Below, in pieces: positions 44,673 through 53,374 of a stretch of 64,000 nt of DNA. This stretch comes from Microtetraspora glauca. Lineage in GTDB: Bacteria > Actinomycetota > Actinomycetes > Streptosporangiales > Streptosporangiaceae. The notes beneath the pieces were generated by a model that had not been told where the DNA came from, ran no database searches, and was given only the letters and a program-made list of their open reading frames with translations. The position numbers and the translations under genes are program-made. The stretch lies in assembly GCA_001570385.1 (NCBI GenBank), contig BBYL01000009.1, forward strand, positions 1 through 64,000. Reading direction: 5' to 3'. Each line of letters begins with the position of its first letter. The stretch's first letter is position 1.

Positions 44673-45476
44673 TCACTGCAGGACGATCCCGCCGTCGACC
44701 ATGATCAGCTGGCCGGTGATGTAGTCGGAGTCGTCGCTGGCCAGGAAGATCGCGGTGGGCGCGACGTCGCCGGGGGTGCCGACCCGGCCGAGCAGGATGG
44801 TCGGGGTGTAGTCGTCCAGAGCGGCCAGGGAGTCGGCGGCCCTGGCCGAGCCGGTCTCGTCCCGGTGCATCTGCGACCACAGGTCGGTCTGGATGATCCC
44901 CGGCCCGATCCCGTTGACCGTGATGCCGTACGGGGCGAGCGCGCGGGCGCTGGAGTGGGTGAGCGAGAGGACGGCGGCCTTGCTCGCGGCGTACGCGGCG
45001 AAGTGCGCGCTGGGGCTGCGCGAGGACGTCGAGCAGGTGTTGATCACCTTGCCCCGGCCCCTGGCGATGAAGTGCCTGGCGACCTCCTGCGTGCACAGCA
45101 GCACGCCGAGGCCGTTGACGTCCAGGACCTTCTGCCACTGCTGCTCGGTTGTGCTCAGGTACGGCTCCTTGAGCAGGATGCCGGCATTGTTGAAGAGAAC
45201 GTCGATATCGCCGAACTCGGCGAGCACCGCCGACACCATTGCCCGGACCGACGCGCGATCGGTGACGTCCACCGGTACAGCGAGGCCGCGGCCACCCCGC
45301 TCCCGGATGGCGGAGACGACCTGCTCGGCCGCGCCGCCGTCGATGTCGACCACCGCGACCGAGGCCCCCTCGGCCGCGAGGGCGGTGGCGAATCCGGCGC
45401 CGATGCCGTTGCCCGCCCCGGTGACGATCACCACCTTGCCGTCCAGCCGTCCGCCCCGGACATCGTCGCCGGTCAT
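44673..45476 (-). CDS. short-chain dehydrogenase/reductase (first of three in the operon)
   Basis: A 267-residue SDR. TGAGNGIG cofactor motif, VVDIDG (an acidic residue after the second strand suggests NAD), NNAG, STSSRS with the Ser and YAASK with Tyr/Lys are all present. It closely resembles the SDR at 48157, with the same C-terminal MVDGGIVL, so the two are recent paralogues. Its start overlaps the preceding stop by 4 bases. Likely oxidises a dihydrodiol or secondary alcohol in the pathway. Confidence 0.88.
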   Translation of the reverse strand: MTGDDVRGGRLDGKVVIVTGAGNGIGAGFATALAAEGASVAVVDIDGGAAEQVVSAIRERGGRGLAVPVDVTDRASVRAMVSAVLAEFGDIDVLFNNAGILLKEPYLSTTEQQWQKVLDVNGLGVLLCTQEVARHFIARGRGKVINTCSTSSRSPSAHFAAYAASKAAVLSLTHSSARALAPYGITVNGIGPGIIQTDLWSQMHRDETGSARAADSLAALDDYTPTILLGRVGTPGDVAPTAIFLASDDSDYITGQLIMVDGGIVLQ

Positions 45477-46267
45477 CGGTTTGCTCCCTTTCGTGACGTC
45501 CTGCTCATGAGCCTGGCGAAGCCGGTCCGGACCCAGCGGCGGGGCAGCAGACGGCTGATCGCGTACGCGGTGCGCCAGGCCGGGCCGGGGATGACCAGGG
45601 GAGTGCCCCGCTCGAAGCCGCGTACGGCCGCCTCGGCCACCACCGGGGGCGTCAGCCACAGCCAGTCCGGCAGGTGCGCGGTGGATACCCCGGAGCGCTG
45701 GTGGAACTCGCTGCGCACGAAGCCCGGTGCGACCGTCGTGCTGGTCACGCCAGAGCCACGCAACAGGTGGTGCAGCCCCTCGCCGAAGGTGGTCGCCCAC
45801 GCCTTGGACGCTGAGTAAGTGATCGCCGGGGTGCCAGGGGCGAAGCCTGCGATGGAGGAGACCGTGATGAGGCCGCCGCGCCGGCGTGCCGTCATCCCAG
45901 GCAAGGCCGCGTGGGTCAGGCGCAGCACGCTGTCCACGTTGATCCGGTTCAGCGTCATCGACGCCTGCACCGGGTTGCCGAGGTAACCGCCCGGCGGCAG
46001 CCCGATGCCGGCGTTGTTGACGAGCACGTCCACCGGGTCGCGCTCGGCGGTCAGCCGCGCCTCCACGGCGGCCAGGCCGTCCTCAGCGGCGAGGTCCGCC
46101 GGGAGCACCTCGCAGGTCACGCGGCGGGCGGCGCGGATCTCCTCCGCCGTGGTCGCCAGCCGGTCCGCGTCCCGAGCGACGAGGATCAGGTCGTATCCGC
46201 GGGTGGCCAGGCGATCGGCCAGGGCCCGGCCGATGCCCGAGGTGGCCCCGGTCACCAGTGCTCTCAT
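45473..46267 (-). CDS. short-chain dehydrogenase/reductase (second, more distant)
   Basis: A 264-residue SDR with TGATSGIG, LVARDADR (Arg after strand two suggests NADP), NNAG, SSIAG and YSASKAW. The C-terminal 40 residues are basic and hydrophobic (WRTAYAISRLLPRRWVRTGF), as in DltE/YqjQ-like membrane-associated members. It overlaps the flanking genes by 4 bases on both sides. Confidence 0.88.
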   Translation of the reverse strand: MRALVTGATSGIGRALADRLATRGYDLILVARDADRLATTAEEIRAARRVTCEVLPADLAAEDGLAAVEARLTAERDPVDVLVNNAGIGLPPGGYLGNPVQASMTLNRINVDSVLRLTHAALPGMTARRRGGLITVSSIAGFAPGTPAITYSASKAWATTFGEGLHHLLRGSGVTSTTVAPGFVRSEFHQRSGVSTAHLPDWLWLTPPVVAEAAVRGFERGTPLVIPGPAWRTAYAISRLLPRRWVRTGFARLMSRTSRKGANR

Positions 46268-47121
46268 GGGTGTGCCTCCTCAAGCAGCAGGGTCATCCGC
46301 CGGGCGGCCTCGGCGAGGAAGCCCTCGGCGCCGCGCTCCCGCAGGGCATGGAAGTTGGGCGCCTCAAGCGCGAGCAGCGTCTGATCCGGCAGGGCGCGTA
46401 CCACGTCCGCGAGTGGCAGCGCGCCCTCGCCGGGCAGGAGCCGGCCGACCCGGGCCTCCCACTGCAGCGGTGGCACGTCGGCGGACTGGCCGCGCGCGGC
46501 GATCGCGTCCCCCCGCACTGTGGTGACCTGGGCGGTCGCGTCGCAGAGCTGAGCCACGGGTAGCAGCGCCGGATCCGTCGCGGCCACGTCGGCGGGAGTC
46601 CCGCCCGATCGCAGCAGGTGGAGCGAGTCCACCAGAACGCCCCCGCCACCCGAGCGGGAGACCACCGCGACCGCGGTCGCGAGATCGCGCACGGGCCGGT
46701 AGGCCATCGGCTCGATGACCGGCCTGATCCGGTATGTCAGTGCGAGCCGGGTGAGCTCGGCGAAGCGGTCGGCGAGCCGGTCCAGGTCGGGGTCCTGGCC
46801 GACCACATACAGCAGGTGGGCGCCCAGCTCGGCGCCGGCGTGCAGGTACGGTTCGACGGCGGCGATGTCGGCGTGCTCGTCGAGCAGGAGGACCTCGATG
46901 ACAGGGACGCGGATCCCGGTGTCGTCACGGCGGGCGACGGTCTCCGCGAGCATGGGGGAGCCCGGCGCCATCGGCCAGGACCGTTCGGTGGGGTCCATCG
47001 GGTGGATCCGCAGCCCGACGTGGGCGAATCCGGCCGCGGCGGCCAGGCCGACCAGCTCCGGCGGCGAGGTGTCGAGCATGGTGAGGTGGTCGACCCCGAA
47101 GGGGCGGCCGGTGCCGGTCAT
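46264..47121 (-). CDS. sugar phosphate isomerase/epimerase-like TIM-barrel protein
   Basis: A 285-residue AP-endonuclease-2/xylose-isomerase-type barrel. GFAHVGLRIHPMDP opens the barrel, VPVIEVLLLDEHAD, RIRPVIEPMAYRP and GVLVDSLHLLRSGG carry Glu, Asp and His metal-ligand candidates. Family members include sugar epimerases, inosose dehydratase and 3-dehydroshikimate dehydratase. It overlaps both neighbours by 4 bases, so it belongs to this operon; a dehydratase or isomerase feeding an aromatic diol is attractive but unproven. Confidence 0.8.
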   Translation of the reverse strand: MTGTGRPFGVDHLTMLDTSPPELVGLAAAAGFAHVGLRIHPMDPTERSWPMAPGSPMLAETVARRDDTGIRVPVIEVLLLDEHADIAAVEPYLHAGAELGAHLLYVVGQDPDLDRLADRFAELTRLALTYRIRPVIEPMAYRPVRDLATAVAVVSRSGGGGVLVDSLHLLRSGGTPADVAATDPALLPVAQLCDATAQVTTVRGDAIAARGQSADVPPLQWEARVGRLLPGEGALPLADVVRALPDQTLLALEAPNFHALRERGAEGFLAEAARRMTLLLEEAHP

Positions 47122-48104
47122 GCGGCGCCTCCTTCGGCGAGAGTGATGACGGTCTTGCCCGGCACGGAGGACGCGGCGGTGAACGCTTCCTGCGCCTGCT
47201 CCAGCGGGTAGGACGCGGCGACGACGATTCCCGGCGTGATCGAGTCTCTCGCGACCGCGTCGATCGTGGCCCGGTAGTCGCGAGGGTGGTCGTAGATCAT
47301 CGATCCGAGCACGGTGAGGCCGCGGCGGACCGCGATCCTGGTGTCCAGCGGGATGGGGTCGGAGCCCACGCCGACGAGGACGAGACGGCCCTGCGGCGCC
47401 AGCCGGGCCAGGGCGGCTTCGCCGCCGGCGGCGGTTCCGGAGGTCTCGAAGGCGACTGGGAACTCCGTGCCGTCCGGCGCGTGGGCGGCGCCCAGGGCCA
47501 CGGCCCTGGCCCGCCGCTCGGGGTGCGGTTCGAGCACGGCGACGGGGTGCCCGGCGGAGCGGAGGGCGTGCACAAGCAGCAGCCCTAGCGCGCCCGCGCC
47601 CACCACCAGGCACGACGCCGTGCCGGTCAGGGCGGCACGGCGTACCGCGGCCAGGGCGACGGCGAGGGGTTCGACGCACACCGCGTCCTGGTCGGCCAGG
47701 CCGGCGGGCAGCGTCCAGGCGTGCCGGGCCGGTACCTCGACCCGCTCGGCGAGCATGCCGGGAAGGTTCAGCGCGGGGCTGCCCCGCCGCAGGCACAGCG
47801 CGGGAGCGCCGTTCTGGCAGGGGGCACACGCCTGGCACGGGTAGTTGGGCTCGATCGCGACGCGCTCGCCGATCCGGGAGGGGGGTATGCCCGCCCCGAC
47901 CTCGACGATCCTGCCGTGCGCCTCGTGGCCGATGACCCACGGCAGGTGGGGCACCGTCCGGCTGCCGTCGAACAGCCCGAGGTCGGTGCCGCAGATCCCC
48001 ACGTCGCGTATCGCGACGATGACGTGGTCTGGGCGGCATACCGGATCGGGCCAGTCGTCCACGACGGCGAGGCGGCCCGGCGTGGTGAGCACCGCTGCCC
48101 GCAT
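47118..48104 (-). CDS. zinc-dependent alcohol dehydrogenase (MDR family)
   Basis: A 328-residue medium-chain dehydrogenase. VGICGTDLGLFDG holds the first zinc-ligand Cys, GHEAHGRIVEVG the His/Glu, and PCQACAPCQNGAPALC the four structural-zinc cysteines. The Rossmann motif is VVGAGALGLLLVHAL. It resembles threonine/sorbitol dehydrogenase-like enzymes. The start is ATG 48104 or GTG 48107; AAGGAAGG lies upstream. Its stop overlaps the TIM-barrel gene. Confidence 0.9.
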   Translation of the reverse strand: MRAAVLTTPGRLAVVDDWPDPVCRPDHVIVAIRDVGICGTDLGLFDGSRTVPHLPWVIGHEAHGRIVEVGAGIPPSRIGERVAIEPNYPCQACAPCQNGAPALCLRRGSPALNLPGMLAERVEVPARHAWTLPAGLADQDAVCVEPLAVALAAVRRAALTGTASCLVVGAGALGLLLVHALRSAGHPVAVLEPHPERRARAVALGAAHAPDGTEFPVAFETSGTAAGGEAALARLAPQGRLVLVGVGSDPIPLDTRIAVRRGLTVLGSMIYDHPRDYRATIDAVARDSITPGIVVAASYPLEQAQEAFTAASSVPGKTVITLAEGGAA

Positions 48105-48156
48105 CACTGTTCCTTCCTTCGTTACCGCTGGGGGTGGCCGGTCATGGTCGTCGGGG

Positions 48157-48924
48157 TCAGACCAGCACCATGCCGCCGTCGACCATGACGACCTGGCCGG
48201 TCATGTAGTCAGAGCCCGGCCCGGCGAGGAACACGGCGGTGGGGCCGAGGTCCTCGGGGACGGAGACCCGGCCGAGCAGGATCCGCTCGCCGTAGCCGGC
48301 CTCCCGCGCCGCGCGGGCCTCCGCGTCGGCTTCCACGCCCTCCCACATCTCGGTCCGCACGATCCCGGGCGCGAAGCCCATGACCGTGATGCCGTACGGG
48401 GCCAGCGCGCGTGCGCCGGACTGGATGAGCGAGGAGACGACCGCCTTGCTCGCCGCGTAGTGGGCGAATGTGGCGTTCGCCTGCCTGGCCGCGATCGAGG
48501 TGGTGTTCACGATCTTCCCGCCGCGGCTCTGGGCGATCATGATGCGCGCCGCCTCCTGGGTGCACATCAGGGTGCCCAGGCCGTTGACGGTCATCAGCTG
48601 CCGCCAGTCGTCCTCGGTCACCTCGAGGAAGGGGTTCTCCCGCAGGATCCCCGCGTTGTTGAACAGCACGTCCAGGTGCCCGTACCGGTCGACCGCGGCG
48701 GACAGACCCGCGACGACGGACGACCGGTCCGAGACGTCCATCGTCACCGCGATCGCGTCGCCGCCGGCGGCGAGGATCCGGTCGCGTACCGCCTCGGCGC
48801 TCGCGCCGTCCAGGTCGGTGGCGATCACCGAGGCGCCCGCGCGGGCGAGCGCCTCAGTGATCGCGGAGCCGATCCCGCGGCCGGCGCCGGTGATGACGAC
48901 CACCTTGCCGGTGAGCTGGGTCAT
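48157..48924 (-). CDS. short-chain dehydrogenase/reductase (third in the operon)
   Basis: A 255-residue SDR: TGAGRGIG, ATDLDG, NNAG, TSIAARQ and YAASKAVV. It is highly similar in pattern to the protein at 44673 (both have RALAPYGITV and a final VMVDGG). It is the gene next to the transporter genes, 10 bp after the binding-protein stop. Probably an NAD-dependent dehydrogenase of a pathway alcohol or dihydrodiol. Confidence 0.9.
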   Translation of the reverse strand: MTQLTGKVVVITGAGRGIGSAITEALARAGASVIATDLDGASAEAVRDRILAAGGDAIAVTMDVSDRSSVVAGLSAAVDRYGHLDVLFNNAGILRENPFLEVTEDDWRQLMTVNGLGTLMCTQEAARIMIAQSRGGKIVNTTSIAARQANATFAHYAASKAVVSSLIQSGARALAPYGITVMGFAPGIVRTEMWEGVEADAEARAAREAGYGERILLGRVSVPEDLGPTAVFLAGPGSDYMTGQVVMVDGGMVLV

Positions 48925-48934
48925 GAGGTCACGC

Positions 48935-49942
48935 TCACTTCAGCTCGATGCCGAACTTGGCCAGGGCGGCCTTGGTGGTCTCGCCGGTGGTCTTCAGCCC
49001 GGCGTACCAGTTCAGCTCGTTGTCGCCTTCGAGACGCGGCATGTAGTTCTTCTCGGTGAAAGTGACGAACTCGGCGTCCTGGGCGGCCGCGAGGGTGGCC
49101 TCGCGCAGCTTCTTGACCACCTCGTCCGGCGTCCCGGCCGGTACGGCGACGCCCCACACCGACGACGTCATGCTGGAGACGTCCACGCCGGCCTCCTGGA
49201 GCGTGGGGGCGTTGACATAGTCGAGCTCCTTGCCGTCCGGGGTGAAGACGGCGAGCGGGACAAGGTCGCCGCTGGTCACGAAGGGCATGGTGACCGACGC
49301 GTCGAGCATCCCGACGTCGGTCTGGTTGCCGACCAGCGCCTGCACGGCGGGGCCGGCGCCGTCGTACGGCACGGCCGTCGCCTTGACGCCGAGCCCGTCG
49401 AAGAGCATCGCGGTGTTGAGGTGGGTGGGGGTGCCGACGCCGGAGACCGCGTAGGTGAGGTCCTTGCCCTTGGCCAGGTCGGCGAACGACGTGAGACCGG
49501 ACTTGGCGGACGCCACCAGCAGGTACGGCTGGGAGATGACGCCGGCCACCGGAGTGAAGCTGTCGAAGTTGTACGGCGCGGTGCGGATGGTGGACTGCAC
49601 GAACGCGTCACCCGTGTTGTAGAGGATCGTGTAGCCGTCCTTCTTCGAGCCGGTCGCCACTTCGGAGGTGCCAGTGATGCCGGAGGCGCCGGGCCGGTTG
49701 ACCACGATCGCGTTGACGCCGAGTGACTTCTTCAGGCCCTTGGCCAGGGCGCGGGCGGAGATGTCGGTGGGGCCGCCGGCCGCGTACGGGACGACCATCT
49801 CGACGACCTTGGACGGGTAGGAGGAGGCGTCACCGCCGCCGTCCGAGCCGCGGGCGGACGAGCACGCGGTCAGCGACAGGGCAGCGACCAGCGCCGCGGC
49901 CACGCCTGCGGACTTCCTGGACCGGGTCAGTGAGAAACCCAT
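48935..49942 (-). CDS. tripartite tricarboxylate transporter substrate-binding lipoprotein (TctC-type)
   Basis: A 335-residue extracytoplasmic binding protein. A twin-charge N-terminus, hydrophobic core and lipobox LTAC predict a lipoprotein anchored through the Cys. VVPYAAGGPTDISARALAKG and VVNRPGASG are the Bug/TctC family signature. It captures a carboxylate and delivers it to TctAB. I chose ATG 49942, with AAGG 6 bases upstream; ATG 49960 is in frame. The permease gene follows in the usual order upstream. Confidence 0.92.
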   Translation of the reverse strand: MGFSLTRSRKSAGVAAALVAALSLTACSSARGSDGGGDASSYPSKVVEMVVPYAAGGPTDISARALAKGLKKSLGVNAIVVNRPGASGITGTSEVATGSKKDGYTILYNTGDAFVQSTIRTAPYNFDSFTPVAGVISQPYLLVASAKSGLTSFADLAKGKDLTYAVSGVGTPTHLNTAMLFDGLGVKATAVPYDGAGPAVQALVGNQTDVGMLDASVTMPFVTSGDLVPLAVFTPDGKELDYVNAPTLQEAGVDVSSMTSSVWGVAVPAGTPDEVVKKLREATLAAAQDAEFVTFTEKNYMPRLEGDNELNWYAGLKTTGETTKAALAKFGIELK

Positions 49943-50028
49943 TTCTGGCCTTACTTTCATCGGGGGTGGTTGGTGGTGAAGCGATCAGGGGTCTGCGGTC
50001 CGTACGGGGACCGCCGGTTCGGGCCGGT

Positions 50029-51579
50029 TCAGCCGGTCGGGGCCGGCTCGTCCACCTGCTCGGCGGCCCTGGCGTGCCGGGTCTCTTCGATGAACTTCCG
50101 CCTTGTGGCGCTGCGCAGCCGGGCGATCACCTGGAAGACCACCAGCACGCCGAGCGCGATCACGATGATCAGTGACACCGGACGCTGGACGAAGATCCCG
50201 AGGGATCCGCCGGACATGAGCAGGGACTGCCGGAACGAGGTCTCCAGCAGCGGCCCGAGGATCACGGCGAGCGCGAGCGGTCCCGGGTCGTACCCGGTCT
50301 TGCGCATGGCGTACCCGACGACACCGAAGGCGAGCATGATCCACATGTCGAAGGTGCTGTTGGAGATGGAGTAGACGCCGACCATGGTGACCACGACGAT
50401 CACCGTGGACAGGATCCCGATCGGGACCCTGATCAGGTTCACGAAGACCTTGACCAGGGGCATGCTCAGCACCAGCAGCATGAGGTTGCCCACCAGCATC
50501 GAGGCGAGCACGCCCCAGAAGATCTCCGGGTGGGTGGTGACGAGCTGAGGGCCCGGGGTGATCCCCTGGATCAGCAGCGCGCCGAAGATCAGGGCGAGCA
50601 CGACGTTGGACGGGATGCCGAGTGAGAGCAGCGGCAGGAACGAGGACGTGGAGCCCGCGTTGTTGGCGGTCTCGGGCCCGGCGACGCCGGCGATGGCCCC
50701 GCGCCCGAACTCCTCGGGGTGCTTGGAGACCTTCTTCTCGGTGGCGTACGAGGCGAGCGAGGCGACGACCCCGCCACCGCCGGGCAGCAGGCCGAGCAGG
50801 AAACCGATGACCGAGCCGCGGCCGATGGCCCCGGCGGAGTCCTTCATGTCCTGCCTGGTGGGCAGGACTCGGCCCAGCTTGCCCTCGATCCGGGCGTTGC
50901 GGGCCTTCTGCTCCAGGTCGTACAGCACGTCGCCGAGCCCGTACAGGCCCATGGCGACGGCGACGAAGTCGATGCCGCGCAGCAACTCGGTCGAGCCGGC
51001 GGTGAACCGGGCGACGCCGGTGATGGCGTCGATGCCGACAGCGGCGATGAGCAGGCCGAGGCAGGCGACGATGATGTTCTTCAGCATCCGGGCCTGGCCC
51101 AGGGTGGAGACCATGAGCAGGCCGCCCACCGCCAGCATGCCGTACTCGGGTGGGCCGAGGGTGAGCGCGAAGCCCGCGATCACCGGGGAGAGGAAGAGCA
51201 GGCCGACCACCGAGACCGTGCCGCCGATGAAGGAGCCGATCGCCGAGATGCCGAGCGCGGGCCCGGCGCGGCCTTTCAGCGCCATCTGGTGCCCGTCGTA
51301 TACGGTGACGACGCTGGCGGCCTCGCCCGGCAGGCGGAGCAGCACCGACGTGATCGTGCCGCCGTAGTACGCCCCGTAGTAGATGCCGGCGAGCATCAGC
51401 ACCGCGCCGGCGGGCGGTAGGACGTAGGTCAGCGGGAGCATGAGGGCGATCGTCGGCGCGGGGCCGAGGCCGGGCAGGATGCCCACCACCATGCCGACGA
51501 CGACGCCGATGAAGACGTAGAACAGGTTTTCGGGTTGGAGGGCGACCTCGAAACCGAGAAGGAGATCACCAAAGTTCAT
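50029..51579 (-). CDS. tripartite tricarboxylate transporter large permease (TctA)
   Basis: A 516-residue membrane protein with about 12 helices. VGMVVGILPGLGPAPTIALMLP near the start and IGFLLGLLPGGGGVVASLASY in the middle are the two glycine/proline-rich repeats that define TctA. It forms the translocation path driven by an ion gradient. It starts 10 bp after the small permease stop and is followed by the binding protein. Confidence 0.94.
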   Translation of the reverse strand: MNFGDLLLGFEVALQPENLFYVFIGVVVGMVVGILPGLGPAPTIALMLPLTYVLPPAGAVLMLAGIYYGAYYGGTITSVLLRLPGEAASVVTVYDGHQMALKGRAGPALGISAIGSFIGGTVSVVGLLFLSPVIAGFALTLGPPEYGMLAVGGLLMVSTLGQARMLKNIIVACLGLLIAAVGIDAITGVARFTAGSTELLRGIDFVAVAMGLYGLGDVLYDLEQKARNARIEGKLGRVLPTRQDMKDSAGAIGRGSVIGFLLGLLPGGGGVVASLASYATEKKVSKHPEEFGRGAIAGVAGPETANNAGSTSSFLPLLSLGIPSNVVLALIFGALLIQGITPGPQLVTTHPEIFWGVLASMLVGNLMLLVLSMPLVKVFVNLIRVPIGILSTVIVVVTMVGVYSISNSTFDMWIMLAFGVVGYAMRKTGYDPGPLALAVILGPLLETSFRQSLLMSGGSLGIFVQRPVSLIIVIALGVLVVFQVIARLRSATRRKFIEETRHARAAEQVDEPAPTG

Positions 51580-51589
51580 AGTTCGCCCC

Positions 51590-52039
51590 TCACAGGACAC
51601 TCAGTACGTCGTGCGGCATGGGGATGCCGAGCAGGACGGAGAAGGTGAGAACGGCGATCGCGGTCAGGGCGATCGACAGAACCAGGCTCGTGCGCCACCG
51701 GTACTCGGCCATGAAGCGCAGCCAGACGAGGCACATCAAAAAGGACGCCAGGGTCAGGCCGGCGATCGAGAAGATCACGATGAACGCGCCCATCAACCCG
51801 AAACCGGCGACGATGATCCACGTCCGCCGGGTCAGCGGTTCGTAGTCGCCGTCGTCGCGCTCGCCGACCAGCAGGCCCAGGGCCGCCAGGGCCATGACGA
51901 CGGAGACGGCCAGCGGCCACATCCCCGCGCCGGGCTGTTGCAGATCGCCGAGAGGCAGCGAGAGCGCGTAGGCCATCACACCCAGTGCGAACAGCATGAC
52001 CACCAGGCTGTTGAGCCGGTAGAGGCGAATCTTCGTCAT
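51590..52039 (-). CDS. tripartite tricarboxylate transporter small permease (TctB)
   Basis: A 149-residue protein with four hydrophobic helices (LVVMLFALGVMAYALSL, MWPLAVSVVMALAALGLLVG, WIIVAGFGLMGAFIVIFSIAG, LVLSIALTAIAVLTFSVLLG), the TctB pattern. It is the first gene of the minus-strand operon. ATG 52039 has GGAGG 10 bases upstream. Confidence 0.9.
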   Translation of the reverse strand: MTKIRLYRLNSLVVMLFALGVMAYALSLPLGDLQQPGAGMWPLAVSVVMALAALGLLVGERDDGDYEPLTRRTWIIVAGFGLMGAFIVIFSIAGLTLASFLMCLVWLRFMAEYRWRTSLVLSIALTAIAVLTFSVLLGIPMPHDVLSVL

Positions 52040-52094
52040 CGGCGGCGACCTCCGCGTAACACCTGCGTAACCGGCAGGACATCCGGCGGGAGGG

Positions 52095-52139
52095 ACGCTA
52101 GCCAGGCAATAGTGCATTCGTCAATAGAGAATGCATTCT
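52095..52139 (-). promoter_or_regulatory. promoter of the tct/meta-cleavage operon with a GntR operator
   Basis: On the minus strand, -35 TTGACG (52119-52124) and -10 TAGCGT (52095-52100) are 18 bp apart. The 12-bp palindrome AGAATGCATTCT (52128-52139) lies just upstream of the -35 box and a half-copy GTGCATTC (52113-52120 region) lies within the spacer. The divergent GntR protein is the obvious ligand. Confidence 0.65.
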
Positions 52140-52153
52140 TGTCGGACGGTCGC

Positions 52154-52159
52154 TATGAT
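52154..52159 (+). promoter_or_regulatory. -10 box of a probably leaderless gntR transcript
   Basis: TATGAT, one base from consensus, ends 6 bases before the GntR ATG, so transcription should begin at or next to the A of the start codon. No ribosome site is present. The palindrome at 52128-52139 covers the expected -35 position. Confidence 0.55.
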
Positions 52160-52165
52160 CGCGGC

Positions 52166-52852
52166 ATGGTTCGACAGAAGGGGGCAAGCACCCTTGCCGC
52201 GCACTTCCACGAAGTCGTCAGAGGCGAGATCATGCAGGGCAAGCTGCCGCCGGGAACCCACCTCAAGCCCGTGGAGCTCGCGAGCAGGCACTCGACCAGC
52301 ACGACGGTGATCCGTGAGGCGCTGGTCCGCCTCACCCAGGAAAAGCTCGTGGTGGCCCGGCCCAACCAGGGCTTCTTCGTCCCGAGCCTCTCGTTGAAGG
52401 AGCTGGAGGACCTCACCCGGGTGCGCACGCACTGCGACACGCTCGCGCTGAGGCTCGCCATCGAGAGAGGCGACCTCGCCTGGGAGACCTCGGTGCTGAC
52501 GGCGTTCCACGTGCTGAGCCGAACGCCGCGGCGCACGCCCGAGGACCCGGAGCACACGACGGAAGCGTGGTCGCGCGCTCACCGGGCGTTCCACCTGGCT
52601 CTGGTCGAGGCGTGCGGGATCCCCATGCTCATGACCATCGCCGAAACCGCCTTTGACTCGACGGAGCTGTACCGCCGGTGGTCCGCCCCGTCGCCCGCCG
52701 CGTCCACCCGATGCGTGGCCCAGGAGCACGAGTCGATCCTCGACGCGACGCTCCAGCGAAACACCGAAAAGGCGACCGCCCTGCTGGCGGAGCACTACGA
52801 GCGGTCACTGCAGGTGATGCTCGCCAGCGGGCTTATCGACGGTGATCAATGA
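52166..52852 (+). CDS. GntR-family (FCD-type) regulator
   Basis: A 228-residue GntR protein: winged helix at about 8-75 (HFHEVVRGEIMQGKLPPGTHL, TVIREALVRLTQEKL) and an all-helical FCD ligand domain with Asp/His residues (RAHRAFHLAL, CVAQEHESIL) placed as in metal-binding FadR/LldR relatives. It is divergent from the TctB-started operon and likely represses it until the imported acid is present. It also appears to be translated from a leaderless message. Confidence 0.92.
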   Translation: MVRQKGASTLAAHFHEVVRGEIMQGKLPPGTHLKPVELASRHSTSTTVIREALVRLTQEKLVVARPNQGFFVPSLSLKELEDLTRVRTHCDTLALRLAIERGDLAWETSVLTAFHVLSRTPRRTPEDPEHTTEAWSRAHRAFHLALVEACGIPMLMTIAETAFDSTELYRRWSAPSPAASTRCVAQEHESILDATLQRNTEKATALLAEHYERSLQVMLASGLIDGDQ

Positions 52853-53039
52853 AGGCGCGGATGGTCACCTCCGCCCGCGCCCCGGAGATCTGGGTCGCGC
52901 TGCCCGCACCGTCCGGCGCCCCGTACGGCACTGCCCGTGTGGAGGCGACCACCGCGCCGCGCGAGATCGACGGAGAGGAGGAGCCCGGTGGCGCGCACGC
53001 CGCGTCTGACGTCTGAGGGCGAAGTGCGCCGGCGTGAAG

Positions 53040-53215
53040 ACCGCGTACTCCACGAAGATCCCGTCGGCGAACAGCGCCTTGCGTCCGTTCCGGTCGTCGG
53101 CGAAGCTGTACGTCACCGGGCAAGGTGCCTGCAACCAGTCGATGGACTCCAGGTAACGGGGCTTGGCGGCGTCCTCGACGACGAGGAAGAAGTCCAGCGG
53201 TCGCCGGCTCGGGGC
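53040..53215 (-). pseudogene. fragment of an unrecognised (nucleotidyltransferase-like) gene
   Basis: The minus strand has a short well-formed stretch, PLDFFLVVEDAAKPRYLESI followed by PVTYSFADDRNGRKALFADG and FVEYAVFTP, that looks like part of a folded enzyme; the DFFLVVED strand with acidic residues is reminiscent of streptomycin-adenylyltransferase-like nucleotidyltransferases. The sequence on both sides is low-complexity and unlike protein. I take it as a remnant; the family is a guess. Confidence 0.35.
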
Positions 53216-53374
53216 TCGGCCTCGTTCCGGCCGACGCGTCCACGATGCCGCCGACGCGAGCTTCCGGCCCAGCCGCCGCGGAGCCGCCGGAGTCGCCGGT
53301 GCCGTCCCTGATCGCCGAGGCCGCCGACGCGGCCGCCGTTGACGACCGGGGATGCGACGGCCTCGGCCGACCAG

